Assembly: GCA_033002965.1 (NCBI GenBank)
Contig: JAURVB010008688.1
Coordinates: 1-64,000 of the forward strand
DNA from: Piper betle
Lineage: Eukaryota; Streptophyta; Magnoliopsida; Piperales; Piperaceae
Direction: 5' to 3'
DNA length: 64,000 bases
Part shown: positions 1-11,230 of the stretch, in pieces
Position numbering within the stretch: position 1 is the stretch's first letter
Layout of the letters: each line of letters opens with the position of its first letter
The notes under the pieces: model-generated
What the model was told of the DNA's origin: nothing
The model's input: only the letters and a program-made list of their open reading frames with translations
Database searches by the model: none
Made by a program: the position numbers and the translations under genes

Positions 1-786
1 CAGTTGCGTGGGCTGGTGCTGAGACAAGCAAGGGCAGACGGCACGAACCCAATATGTGTGTTGCTGGTTGGGCGATTGGGCAGTGCAGCATGTGGTGCTA
101 TTTGACTTCTCGAACAGCCTATCGGCAAGGCGTGTCGGTCGCCAGAGGTGCTGTGTCGGTATTTGGTGCGGTACCAATACACGGTGATCGAGCAAAGGGT
201 TAAAGGCAGCAACCTCGGGGTGTTGAGGTAGGCCGAACATAGTTTGGTGTTGGCGTGCAGGCTTCCGTAGTCTCTTCAAAGCTGCATTCTTGGTGTTAGG
301 CTGGTGTTCTCGGGTCGAGAATACACCGCGCGGACTGGTTAGGGGCGAAAAATTTGGCTACCTTGAATCAGGCCCGTGACACTAGGCATAGATGGTCAGA
401 CTGCTTTACGTTTATGAAATGGCGGCGATGTTGCAACTTACGGCACTTCTCCAGGCCATATTGTTGTGGGGGCAGCCGAATATGGGTACAACAAGTTGTT
501 GAAGAAAAATTTTGGGTCCGCCCAGGAGCGACGCCAATGGAGATGCCGTGCTTCTCCACCGTCGATTCCATGGATGATCGACAGTGGAGACGTACGGCGT
601 CTCGATCGGCGTCGCTCCCGGGCGGACCCAAAACCCACTCGTTGTTGAAACATTCAGCTGCTTACATAGGACCAAAGATGGCCTGCTGGTATGGACGTGT
701 AAGAGGTTGGCACTGGCTACACAACTCTTTGTATGATTGAGGATGAGAAGGCAGCACCACCGAGTGCGTTTGTTAGTGGTACTTGG
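1..786. other. Unassigned moderately GC-rich sequence
   Basis: I recognise no gene here. The open frames around 354-740 on both strands come from the palindrome at 510-633, so they do not support a protein. The left edge is the window boundary. The sequence could be the interior of a transposable element, but I see no terminal repeat or conserved domain to show it. Confidence 0.4.
510..633. repeat. Near-perfect long inverted repeat (hairpin, arms about 61 bp)
   Basis: The left arm (510-570) and the reverse complement of the right arm (571-633) share the same order of blocks: TTTTGGGTCCGCCC, GGAGCGACGCC, GCCGT, TCTCCAC and GTCGAT. I count about seven mismatches and a two-base indel. There is almost no loop; the centre is the CCATGG at about 568-573. 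The outer flanks also share a CAACAA-type stretch. An RNA from either strand would fold into one long stem. It may be a fold-back transposon remnant, a small-RNA precursor, or a cruciform-forming repeat. Confidence 0.85.
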
Positions 787-1361
787 TGTTGGGCCCTTTG
801 GGTCCCCCTAAGCTCCGAAATAACTGTTGGACCCTTCGAGCCCCCAAAAAGGAGGCAAACACTAGTAAAGGAATAAGGCTTTTCCATTAGCCTATATACA
901 AGTCACCAACAACCTCTACGACCGATATAGGATAAACTCAACAACTCCCCTTCACACATCGAGCCACGACCGATATAGGATAAACTCAATAACTCCCCTT
1001 CACACATCGAGCGTGGCCCGAAACCATTATCGTCTGACACACTCCCCTCAAATTAGACGGCACCCACCTAGCAAACTACTCCTCTTTAAATTATCAGGTG
1101 TTCTGATACAACTTGTTAGGCCCTTTGGGCCCCCACCTAAACTCAGAAACAACTTAGGCCCTTTGGGCCCCCACCTAAACTCGGAAACAACTGTTGGACT
1201 TTTCGGGCCCCCAAAAGAGATTTTAAACAATCAAAGGAAATTCGCAATAAGTGTCATGAGCCTCTTTTAATTCAAAAGCTAGCTCAATGAATAAAGCTTT
1301 CTCAGTAACTTATATACAAATCACCAACAACCTCTACGACTGATGTGGGATAAACCCAACA
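787..1361 (-). mobile_element. TRIM-type miniature LTR retrotransposon
   Basis: Read on the minus strand, the LTR begins TGTTGGGTTTATCCCACATC (right edge, 1361) and ends GGGCCTAACA at 1114. The other LTR spans about 787-943. Between them a sequence resembling an initiator-tRNA-Met primer site (reverse complement GTTGTATCAGAAC, near 1100) lies next to the right LTR, and a short GGGGAGT polypurine run lies next to the left one. The right LTR is longer because a TTAGGCCCTTTGGG-containing segment is tandemly repeated inside it. No coding capacity is expected in TRIMs. It is related to the element at 20700-21188. A clean TSD is not visible. Confidence 0.7.
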
Positions 1362-3558
1362 CTTCTTGGGTTTCTAAAGAAGGATAATATCTTAATTTTA
1401 GTATTTTATAGTTACATTAGAATATTTGATAGGAATTTTCCTAGATAAGCTTTAAGTTGCTTAAATTTTAATTTTTGTTTATGTTAAATTAATCAAGGAT
1501 ATTTTAGTGAGTCTTAATTATACTTTATTTCAGGTGTCCTAATAGGAGGGTATACTAGTCGGTACCAATTTGTTTAATTAGGTATTATGCTATATATATT
1601 AGGATGACGCCCTATATTTTCTATTATGATGATTATATGAATAAAAGTTGAGTTTTCTTCCTCCTCGTCACTATCTTCTTCCTTCTCCTTCTAACTTTTG
1701 CTTGTTCAAGCTTAAATATAAAGGATTATTGGCTTCATGGTTGGAGTCATTATCTTTGTTATCAGATTCCTTATACAGGTCTCCATCATTTTCTTCTTGG
1801 CACTTGTAATTCTTTGCTCCGTCTTTTGAATTTTTTTCACAGTTACGGCTACCTGGTAACGGCTCCCAAGTGGAGTTGCCAATAAACTTGCTGAATGAGC
1901 GCTCCACAAACTGGAAATAATTAGTTTAGGTAATGGGGATCATGCCAAAGCAATCTTACCGAAAAAAGAGAAAATGAAAAAAGTGCAAAGGAGAAATTTA
2001 TTATTGCATATAAAAGAGAATTATTATAAATGATTACAAATGCCAAGCAAAAGTCAACAGTGATGGTAAGGAAGATGTAAGAAGTTAGGTGCCTCTCACT
2101 TTCTCAATTCTCTCCTCTCTACTGTCTTCTCCCCTTCTGATACTTGTCAATATCATTTGGCTAGTACAACACAAACACCTTTGACAGTGTGGAAGAGGAA
2201 CCTCCAGTTTCATTCTATTTCAAATTTTCTATGATAAGAAAGAAAGTTTATATTGAGAAAGGAGATTTATATAAAAGTTGGGAAGTGGAGGTATAGATTT
2301 AGAGATCTTATTCAGTCAGAGGACAACTCATTCCTTGAGCAAATGTGTGTACTTCCTTGCATGTATTTCTTAGTGTTTGAATCTACACGATTGATGACTT
2401 TTTGGGATGGCTCTTCCTTTTTCTTCAATCTTGGTGGATTCCTTGACAAATAAAATATGTGGGGGAAACAATAGTTTTTATTTAAAATCAAATCAAAATA
2501 TAAAGGTATTTAAGATATTCTATGAAAAATATCATAAATCATGAATTTTATTTTAAATACTTTTAAATTGCGAATGAAGTATTATGCCACCGTTCATTAG
2601 AAATTCCTATTTTTTTCAAAATAACATTATTATTATTATTATTATTATAATGTTATTCTAATAAAACATTATTAACATTCTTATTGTTATACTCCATTTT
2701 TTTATGATTGTTATCAATTCAAATACACATTGTATATAGTCATCTACATGATTTAGTCATCTCAACATAAGCGTATTTTATTTTTTATGATGTAACCATT
2801 CTAACAATGTTAATGCATCATGTTATTACCACTATGAGAGTAACTAGAAAAGAAGATTGCAAAACTTATTGAGAATGGTGAACGAAAAAATTGGTTGAGT
2901 TCATAATGAACTAAAAACTAAGCACGGTAATGGGGAAAACAAAACCTATGAGGTTTCGAATAGATAGGAAGATTTTTAGTTGTGCCCCATTTTTTGTGCC
3001 TTGAATGCGCCCCAACTTGATTGGTCAATGTGTAGCCTATGTGGATTCCGTTAACCAAAAACCCACATGCACAAAATTTTATCTTCCTTACCTAGGTTTG
3101 GTTTACCTAAAAAAACTAGTCAAAATTATCTTTTCTACCGTATGAAAACATTATTAAAACCAAGTGGTGAAGACGAGGAGGAAGGAATAGGCCACGACCA
3201 TTAAAGAAAAGGAAGAGATGACAATCAAGAAGAGGAAAAGGAGAACTTTGATAAGCTAGATGCATGTTTTTCATATGGTGTAAAATATAATTTTGACGAA
3301 GAGGGATGAGAAGAGAGGAGGAGGAATAATTACCTAGTGGAGATGAGGAGGAAAGAAAAGGCCAATCTCATTGAAACAAAGGAAGAAGATGACAATCAAT
3401 AAGAGAGGAAAAAGACCTTGATGGGATGTAAATTTGTTTTTTCATATGATATTGGTGAATTTTTTGGGCTATACCAATCAAATTTCATTAGCGCCATTCC
3501 TGGACCTAGCTGCAGACGGGCAAGCCAGGCTTCACTTAAGAGACCAGACCCGACTCTT
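1362..3558. other. AT-rich spacer without a recognisable gene
   Basis: No conserved domain or convincing coding frame is visible. A minus-strand frame of 78 codons at 1671-1907 is acidic and lysine-rich and matches no family I know. It contains an ATT-type microsatellite near 2627-2650 and a diverged direct repeat (about 3165-3300 versus 3338-3465) rich in GAGGAGGAA and GATGACAATCAA. Confidence 0.4.
3165..3465. repeat. Diverged direct repeat, about 130 bp, two copies
   Basis: The segments starting near 3165 and 3338 share GAGGAGGAA, AAAGGCCA, GATGACAATCAA and TTTTTCATATG-type blocks in the same order. They are diverged by substitutions and small indels. No function is apparent. Confidence 0.5.
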
Positions 3559-6482
3559 TGTAACACCCCAAATCCGGTTCACGCTTGTGAACCGAACTGG
3601 CATGTTATAGGCCCCGATTAGGTCGGCTAACTCAAACCTAACTCGTGTGGATCTAATCTCGGCGTCTTAAGATGAAGATACGATCCGTCATGAATGAATA
3701 CATGCACAAAATCCTAACATGGTACTATATGAATGACATGCAAATTAAATTTCACACCATCACAATTACGAGAAAAATCGATGAAAATTCTGAAGTAAAA
3801 TTGACAGAGTCTCCCCTAAAAGTGCAATTATGGGCCCACCCTGTCAAAATAATATATATACAAATATATCGGCATGCATTAACAATCACACAGAATCTCA
3901 TTTATAACGTATTCATTCTGAAGCTTGGGTCTCAACCCACTACACTTCCGCTGCTCAACTCTGATCATATTTTGCATTCTGTTATCGTGTCTTAGCATTT
4001 CATTCACATCATATCATCATGCTCAAACATTTAATCATGTCATTCACAATATAATAACATAATAATACAATATTAAACATTCAGAAATCTAACATGTGTG
4101 TGTGCACAAGACCTCATTGCTCCTCCGTCTAAGCTGGCTCCTCCAACTAGTGATTATTACCTACATATAGTATAAAAACACGTCAGTAACAAGTGTTACT
4201 GGTCCGGAAAATAAAATAACTATAACAAGCTGGCTATGAGAGCAAACTCTCATATGAAAGAAAACATCATATACTCCACGTGAACACTCTGAAGGGCACT
4301 ACTGAGGAGCCACTGGGCTGTAGACCCGGTAGCATCCTGAACTTACTGATCTGCTGCTGGTACTATGCCGCTCTCGACACTTCTTTTTAGTACTTCTCGT
4401 GAAACTTTATCCTAAGCCCTCTCCTTACCTCCATATTTCTCCCGGCCTTGAGCACGAAGGCCGAGTATTCTCAGGCAGTCGCCTTTAGTACCCTTTGAAC
4501 CACAAGTCCGGACATGCACTGTACTAAACAGTACCCGTAAACCTCCACGTTCTTCGGGTGTAAGGAACTCAAATGCAGAGTTGTCAGGATCCCTCGGGAA
4601 AGGAACAATCCACTCGCACTAATCCAAAGCCCACTTTGACTGTCACGACATCCTCTGCATGGTATGTGCAGTCGATTTCTCCATCTCTCGTCTCACTGAA
4701 AACGCGAAAACTAAATATATATAGGGCTGTGTAGGGATTTATATAATAGGACCGAAGGCAACTTGTGATGGATCTTGTTTTCGAAATCAACCTCGAGGGA
4801 TCTCATCCTCGAGGGGTTATTAATCCGGAAAATGTTCGGTTAAATGACCCGAGTTAAGTGGGATCCGATAAAACGCCACTTAACCCGTCCTGTAGGCATT
4901 AAAACAAACATACAATAGAAAAGAGTAAAACAGACGAGTCCTAAACGGACCTGGTAGAAGCTCCAAGCGTGTCATCGTGCCTAGGCGGCGAGCTCCTACT
5001 CTGTACATACACATCAAAACTAAATACTAACGCCCGCTAACTAAATGATGCATCAAACTCAATAACATCACAATCACAATGCAAGCATCCATCAACATAA
5101 CAATCAGAAAATCATAAAAATAATTAATCCTAGCTCATCCCATTCATACTAATTTTATTACGTGTCTGTAACTTATGTCGTGGTCACTTATCATGCTCTG
5201 ACCTAATCTACTTCATTAGATCACTTACATTCAAGCACTATTCATCAAGTCATGTCTCTTATCACTTCATTCTTAATTAAGCATTAATCACATCAATAAT
5301 TAGTCCTAGCATGTTGTGCTAACAATAATCAATTTTAAATAAATCAATCGGAGATAATTATACCTCACGTTGTCGATAATCGGCGACGGTTAGGGTTCTG
5401 TTGTGTGTCTCGGAACTCAAATTCGGAGCTCATCGGCGTTCGAAGCTCGATCGGGCTCGACTAGGTGAGCCCCGTGGAAGATCCGGTGAATTCCAGTGAA
5501 TTTCAGAAATTCCGGTTTTTCGGCGGGTTCCGGTGGTTTTCCGACAGCTTCCGGCGGTTTTCCAGCGAGAGTTGCCGGAGGTGATTCCTGGCCGAATAGT
5601 GGTTGTGTTGGGTACCGTTGGAACCGGCTCGGTGAGCCCGACGCATCTATGTCATCGGTGTGGCCAACGGAGGCGGCGGTTCGCCGGAAAAAGGCTATGA
5701 TGGAGCGGTGGCGATGGGTCTCTAGATCCGGCCGGCCAGGCCTGTGATGGCCTCCGCTCTGGTCGGGAAAGGCGGCTGAGGGGTCGAGGCTGCCGAGGCG
5801 ACTGCTGGATGGCGGCGGCGACGGTGCCCGATGGCGGGATTGGCGACGGAAGCACGACGCAAAGGCGCGGCTTCCTCTCGTCGCAGTGGCCAGCTCGTGG
5901 CCGGGCTTGGTTGGGGCGGCAGGGCGACGCCGTGGCCGAGCTGGGCGGCGTCGATCGGCGCCAAGCGGCGTTGGCGGTGGCGCGGGAACAGGGGCGGCGC
6001 GGCGGTTAGGGTTTGGGCATGGGGGAGAAAAGGTCGGGGGTGGAGAAGAAATGGTTGGGTGGCAAACTTGTAATTAAGACTTGAATCTTCTCTGGCTCGA
6101 GTCAAGTATAATAACTAAGTCGTATTAAATCCTAAAAAAATTCATAAAAATCGGGAAAAATCCCGTAAAATCAAACCACAAAAAGAAATCATAATGATAT
6201 GCTCTAGAACTATCAACCCACCCAAAATGCCCGTAACGCATCCTAACGCGGTAAACGGCGTAAAACTAATTCTACGATCCATTATATATCATAATAAAAA
6301 AAATGAACTGCATACTCTCATATATTCTGATAACTCATTATTTTCTACTGTGTTCATGTGGCTCATACACGAGACCGGTGTCGGCTCAGTACACGTGTTC
6401 TGAAACTGACTCGACTCGAAAAATAATGGTCGACCCGACCGGTTCTGAATATAAAACCCTAACTCGAATCGTGGGTTTTACA
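3559..6482. mobile_element. Solo LTR of a Ty3/gypsy-like family, TSD CTCTT
   Basis: The block starts TGTAACACCCC and ends GGGTTTTACA, giving TG...CA termini. It is flanked by a perfect 5-bp target duplication, CTCTT, at 3554-3558 and 6483-6487. The 2.9-kb length is large for an LTR. There is no internal domain, so this is a solo LTR left by recombination between two LTRs. It contains the GTAAC-N4-GTTAC motif at 4186-4199 and a GC-rich section (about 5480-6010) whose open frames are not genes. A reverse-oriented relative starts at 62003. The termini resemble those of the gypsy element at 11231-19923, so the element's own reading direction is probably the minus strand. Confidence 0.85.
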
Positions 6483-6487
6483 CTCTT

Positions 6488-7086
6488 CTTTGCTTAAACT
6501 ACTCCCGTGAATTAGACTGGAAGATCTCTTTTGTCCTAGACTAAACAAGATGGGTGCCTATTGGGTTTTTAATTATATGTGTGTTTTTTTATATTTTGTT
6601 AATCAAATTCTATTATAAAGTTAACAGAGTTCATTTTTTGTACATAATTCTTTAGAAGCATAGTTAAATTTTGTTGTTTGTCGAGATAGTTTGTGAAAAT
6701 ACAAGTAGACTTTAAGTGGCCCATAGTTTGTGAAAATACAAGTAGACTTTAAGTGGCCCAATCAAATTAGGATGCCGATGGGGTACAAAAATTTGGGGTG
6801 TTGCTAAAAATTTTTTAAATTGAAAAGCACTAAACTAAACAAGTATTATGTTTCGAACATTAGATTGAATAACTTGGTTCTTAACGAGGGTCAAAGGGAA
6901 TGAAAGGATTGATGCCAAGTTACACCTTGTTGGAACGCCTTAGAAAGAGTAGGGGAAGAATAGGAAAAAGCATTAAATATTGGTGCTTGAAGAGGGCTAT
7001 AGATGAATTTGTCAGGTCCAAGGGTTGTAGTGGGCAGGCACCACTTTGAAAAATGTGGTGTCTGTAGGTGAAAGTTTATCTCACTA
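6488..7086. other. Spacer with a 37-bp tandem duplication
   Basis: No gene is seen. Two consecutive identical 37-bp copies lie at 6686-6722 and 6723-6759, each starting ATAGTTTGTGAAAATAC. Confidence 0.6.
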
Positions 7087-7095
7087 TATATAATA

Positions 7096-7986
7096 AGAGA
7101 GCCGATTTCCTGCGCCAGAGCCAGGAAATCGGCTCTCTGCGCCAGAGGCAGGAAATCGGCTCTCTGCGCCACAATTTTCTGGGCCGTCCGATTACAAGGA
7201 TGGCCCAGATTTATTAGTTTTTTTTTAAAAAATGATTTTATTTGATCTGGATCGTCTGATTAGAAGGACAGTCCAGATGATATGGAGGGGCGGAGGCGGA
7301 GCGCCGCCGCTGTGGCAGGGAGGAGGGCGCCTAGATCTGGCTGCCGCAGGCGGATCTGGCCAAGGGACGGGTAGGTCCGGCCTGTCACGGCCGGATCTGG
7401 CCGATGGCGACCAGATCTGGCCGTGGCTGCCCGCCCGCATCTGGCGGCGGCCAAATCTGGGCGCCCTCCCTCCCCGCCACGGCGGCGGCACTCCGCCTCC
7501 ACCCCCCATGCCGCCCTCGGCCCGCCTCGCCAACCCCCCGGCCGGTCGCAGCCGGATCCCGGCCGCTGGCGAATGCGGGTGGGATGCCGCGGCCAGATCT
7601 GGCCACCGCCGGCCAGATCCGGCCGCGACAGGCCGGACCTGGCCATCCCCCAACCAGATCTGGCCGGGGGACGGGTAGGTCCGGCCTGTAGCGGCCGGAT
7701 CTGGCGGCGGCGGCCAGATCTGGCCGTGGCTGCCCGTCCGCATCTGGCGGTGGCCAGATCTGGGCAGCAGATCTGGGCGCCCTCCGTCCCCTGCCACGGC
7801 GGCGGCGCTCCACCTCCACCCCCCATGCCGCCCTCGCCCCACCTTGCCCACCCCCGGCCGCTGGTGAAGGAGGGGGGGTGGTGGAAAATTTTTTCATCAA
7901 ATCTGGGCCGTCCGACCATAAGGACGGCCCAGATTGTCCTGGCGCAGGTAAGGGTTTCCTGCCTCTTGTGCGGGAAACCTTTACCC
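7096..7986. mobile_element. Non-autonomous Mutator-like element, 9-bp TSD
   Basis: The element is flanked by a perfect 9-bp duplication ATATAATAA (7087-7095 and 7987-7995), the length typical of Mutator-like elements. The ends are imperfect inverted repeats: the left end reads GATTTCCTGCGCCAGAG from about 7103, and the reverse complement of the right end reads GGTTTCCCGCACAAGAG. Each terminal region also holds its own small hairpin (CTGGGCCGTCC...GGACGGCCCAG type, near 7170-7202 and 7904-7935). The interior (about 7270-7870) is very GC-rich and built from repeated AGATCTGG and GGCCGGATCTGG units, with direct copies of a block near 7457-7520 and 7762-7830. The long frames on both strands come from this composition. 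No transposase is present. Confidence 0.8.
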
Positions 7987-8125
7987 ATATAATAAATCTA
8001 TGACTACAACCCTTGAGGCAGGGCAACTTCTGCCACCCTCAACCACCAATGCCTTTACCCATATAATAAATCTATGACTACAACCCTTGAGGCAGGGCAA
8101 CTTCTGCCACCCTCGACCACCAATG
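7978..8125. repeat. 74-bp tandem duplication across the Mutator-like element border
   Basis: Two copies, 7978-8051 and 8052-8125, differ by a base or two. Each begins CCTTTACCC, which includes the last bases of the Mutator-like element, and runs into the upstream region of the dead GTP cyclohydrolase copy. The duplication therefore arose after the element inserted. Confidence 0.85.
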
Positions 8126-8379
8126 CGTCATCCACAAGCCCTTCAACTTTCTCTCTTCATTCCCTAAATACCAGTCACATCACCTAACTTTTCCCTTCCC
8201 TTTTTCCTACCAAACTCTCCCTTTTTTTCATTATAGATATAAGACCTATTTATCTACAATTTTTTTATTAAATATCATAAATATTGAGATTATAATGAGT
8301 GCTTTGGGCATGGAGCATATGAACTCAGAGCTTGAGAACAAGGGGGAAGTTGGGGGCTTTGGAGGTGGAGGGTGGTCAT
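8010..8379 (+). pseudogene. GTP cyclohydrolase I pseudogene copy B, upstream region and start of exon 1
   Basis: The upstream region matches the 36-kb gene: GAGGCAGGGCAACTTCTGCC corresponds to the sequence near 36039. The start codon is at 8295-8297, with a readable opening MSALGMEHMNSELENKGE. The exon is interrupted at 8379 by a copia element, and the remainder resumes at 21757. The last bases before the insertion, GTCAT (8375-8379), correspond to GTGAT at 21757-21761, the probable target duplication. The intact gene has an uninterrupted GTGAT at the same point. It is dead because of this insertion and the stops in its exon 2. Confidence 0.85.
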
Positions 8380-8692
8380 TATTGGATATTGGACATAAAC
8401 ATATATATGAATCTAGAATTGTATAATATGTTGTTGTTTAAGGTTAACATAAATTCAATTGATCTACTAAAGTTAAGTATTTATGGGTCATAAATAAATG
8501 TGTGGAATTCAATATATGATGGGTCAAATTAAAATTATGAAACTAAGGCTATATATAAGGAGGTAAGGTCATTTCGTTCTGGTATCCCTATCATCCAGTA
8601 ACTTTGGTTTTGAAAATTAGTATTAAATTTTGAAGATCAAAATGAAGAATAATAAAGTTTTGTTTTTAAGTTTAACTTATAAAGTTTTAACA
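8380..8692 (+). repeat. Copia 5' LTR
   Basis: It aligns with 21280-21756 through blocks such as AAGTTAAGTATTTATG, ATGATGGGTCAAATTAAAAT and AAGAATAATAAAGTTTTG. It ends TTTTAACA just before the primer-site-like sequence. It lacks about 150 bp present in the 3' LTR. Confidence 0.8.
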
Positions 8693-9079
8693 AGCGGCAT
8701 CATAGCCAATTTTATTTTAGATCATTGAAGATTAGTTTTATTTGTGTTTAATTATAGATTGGAATTATCTAATTCCATATCATATTCAGATCTAAAGATT
8801 CAGAAAAGAAGGATCCCAAAATAATATTAAGTTCTAAGAGGGAATAAATTGATAAGGTCTTCAACTCATTGGGAGTTTTCCAAAATTCAGTACTATTTAT
8901 TGTCTTTGGGATATTTATTCACAAAATTAAGGTCAGCTTTTGGTAAAATATCAAAACATGAAAATAAAGTTACAAAATGTTATATTTTGAGAAATTTCTA
9001 AATAAAGATACTTCTGTTACCGTTTCAGTTACAACTTATGTCAGATGGAATTCTTCATTCTCTTAATTTATTAGATCTT

Positions 9080-10130
9080 TAAGTCTGTGCTAAGTGCGTT
9101 AAGGGAAAACAAACAAATATAATAAGACTGGTACCAATAGATTTTCAAGCGTCTTATAATTAATACATACAAACATTTGTGTGACATTTTCTACGGCTTC
9201 TTAGAATGGTCAATAATATTTTATTACGTTCATAGATGATTATTTTCGTTATGGTTACCTTTATCTCATTCATGAAAAGTCTCAAGCATTGGATGCGTTT
9301 AATACATATAAGGTTAAAGTTGATAACTAATTTGACAAAACTACTAAGGCTATCAAATCTAGTCGTTGATGTGAATACTATGGTAGATATGATGGATCAG
9401 GTGTACAATATCCCGCACCATTTCCAAATTCCTAGAAGAGTGAGGAATTATCCCACAATACACAATGTCAGGTACTCCTAGCATGAATGGTGTTGATGAG
9501 AGATGAAACCAAACATTAAAAGATAGGGTAAGAAGTATGATTGCTCATACTATTTTACCTAATTCACTCTTGGTGAGGTGCTAAAGACAACAAGATATCT
9601 TCTTAATTGAGTACCAACAAAGGTAACAATTAAGACCCCTTATGAATTGTGGACTAGAAAATAACCCAGTATTAAGCATTTACACATTTGAGGTTGTCCA
9701 GCTAAGGCAAGGCCTTATAAACCAAGTAAAAGGAAACTAGACTTAAGAACAGTTAGCAGCTATTTTGTTAGGTACTTAGAACGGTCTAGAGGGTATAAGT
9801 TTTATGATCCCACAATAAGATCATTCTTTGAGATGGAAAATGTCAATTTCTTTAAAAATGTTCAGTTTGGAAGGGGAAATAAAGTTAGAAACTTTGTCTT
9901 TGAAGAAAAATCTTTTTCTTTTCCCATTACTGTTCTCGATAATAATCAAGATCATATTCCTGATGTTGTTCAAGAAACATTATCAGAATTATGAGACAAT
10001 GTCGATATTCTCCCTAATCACAATCATTAAGTTATACCTAAAGAGGAAAATCAACAACCTCAAGAGGAAATGCCATTGAAGAGATCTATAAGAGAAAGGA
10101 GAAATGTAATTTCAGATGATTATATTATCT
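9080..10130 (+). pseudogene. Copia integrase remnant
   Basis: With frame changes and several stops, the translation reads DDYFRYGYLYLIHEKSQ, EYYGRYDGSG, SGTPSMNGVDERRNQTLKD, KTPYELWT and HLHIWGCPAKARPYKPS. These are the conserved blocks of Ty1/copia integrase core and its C-terminal extension. The first catalytic Asp lies in DDYFRYGYLY; the Glu region is VDERRNQTLK. The upstream zinc-binding (gag-pre-integrase) block is reduced to a short trace around 9090-9150. It is not a functional protein. Confidence 0.8.
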
Positions 10131-10189
10131 TTCTCTAAGAACATAAAGATAACATTGGAATTATTGAAGATGATTAAATCAACTTTCAT

Positions 10190-11225
10190 CAGGCCATGAA
10201 GAGTTTTAATTCTCAAAAGTGGATTGATGTCATGAATGAAGAGATAAAGTCCATGAAAGATAATGACATTTTAGATCATGTTCTATTGCCTGAAGGTGCA
10301 AAACCTATTGGTTGTAAATGACTATTTAAAACAAGAAGGATTTAAAAGGTAATGTATAAATATATAAGGTTCGTCTTGTTGCAAATGACTTTACTCAAAA
10401 TGAAAGCATCGATTATAATGAGACTTTCTCTCCAGTTTCATCGAAAGACTCATTCAGAATAATTATGGCATTAGTGGCACATTTTGATCTTGAGTTACAT
10501 GAGATAGATGTAAAGACTGCATTTCTAAATGGTGACATTGATGAAATAATTTAAATGGTGCAACCAGAAAACTTTGTATCAGGAGACTTAAAAAATATGG
10601 TTTACAAATTAAATAAATATATAGGGACTTAAGGAGGCTTCTCGTCCATGGTGTCACAAATTTCATCAAGTTATTATCTCATTCGACTTTAAGATGAATG
10701 TGATTGATGATTGAATATACCATAAGTTTAGTAAGAGTAAGTATATTTTTCTGGTTTTATATGTTGATAATATATTGTTTGCCAGTAATGATATAAGTTC
10801 CTGCATGACACCTAGAGATTTTTATCAAATATATTTGAAATGAAAGATCTTGGATGCATTTTTTGTATTAGGAATTAAAATACATCGGGATCACTCTCGA
10901 TGTATGCTCGGATTATCACAAAAGATATATATATAGAAAAGTGCTTAAGAGATTTGACATACAAGGTTGTAAACTAGGAGATACTCCTATTTGTAAAGGA
11001 GACAAATTCAGTCTCAATTAATGTCCTAAAAATGACACCAAATGAAGGGAAATGGAAAAGATTCTCTATGCTTCAGTAGTAGTAAGTCTTATGTATGCTC
11101 AAGTATATATGCGCTTAGACATTGCGTATATTGTTGGAATATTAGGTAGATATTTAAGTAATTTGGGTTTGGATCATTGGAAACAACAAATAAAGTTATG
11201 AGATATCTTCATAGAATAAAATATT
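10190..11225 (+). pseudogene. Copia reverse transcriptase remnant, cut by the gypsy insertion
   Basis: The translation shows YNETFSPVS, HFDLELHEIDVKTAFLNG (10478-10530) and LYVDNILFASND near 10761. These are the A-C blocks of copia reverse transcriptase; the usual YVDD reads YVDN here. Many stops and frameshifts are present. The frame ends at 11230, where the gypsy element starts, and the following RNase H continues at 19929. Confidence 0.8.
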
Positions 11226-11230
11226 ATATA
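11226..11230. repeat. Target duplication ATATA, left side of gypsy element
   Basis: ATATA at 11226-11230 is repeated exactly at 19924-19928, directly outside the two gypsy LTRs. Confidence 0.85.

Noticed and set aside
354..740. Overlapping frames on both strands with similar translations
   Set aside because: The similarity between strands is explained by the palindrome at 510-633.
5496..6105. Open frames in GC-rich sequence
   Set aside because: They fall within the solo LTR. The same kind of frames appear in the GC-rich part of the gypsy LTRs (11975-12439, 19074-19531) and at 51133-51752, and the translations are low-complexity.
7225..8026. Long open frames on both strands, glycine-, proline- and arginine-rich
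   Set aside because: They lie in the GC-rich core of the Mutator-like element, overlap each other in most frames and repeat with the AGATCTGG units. They have no known domain.
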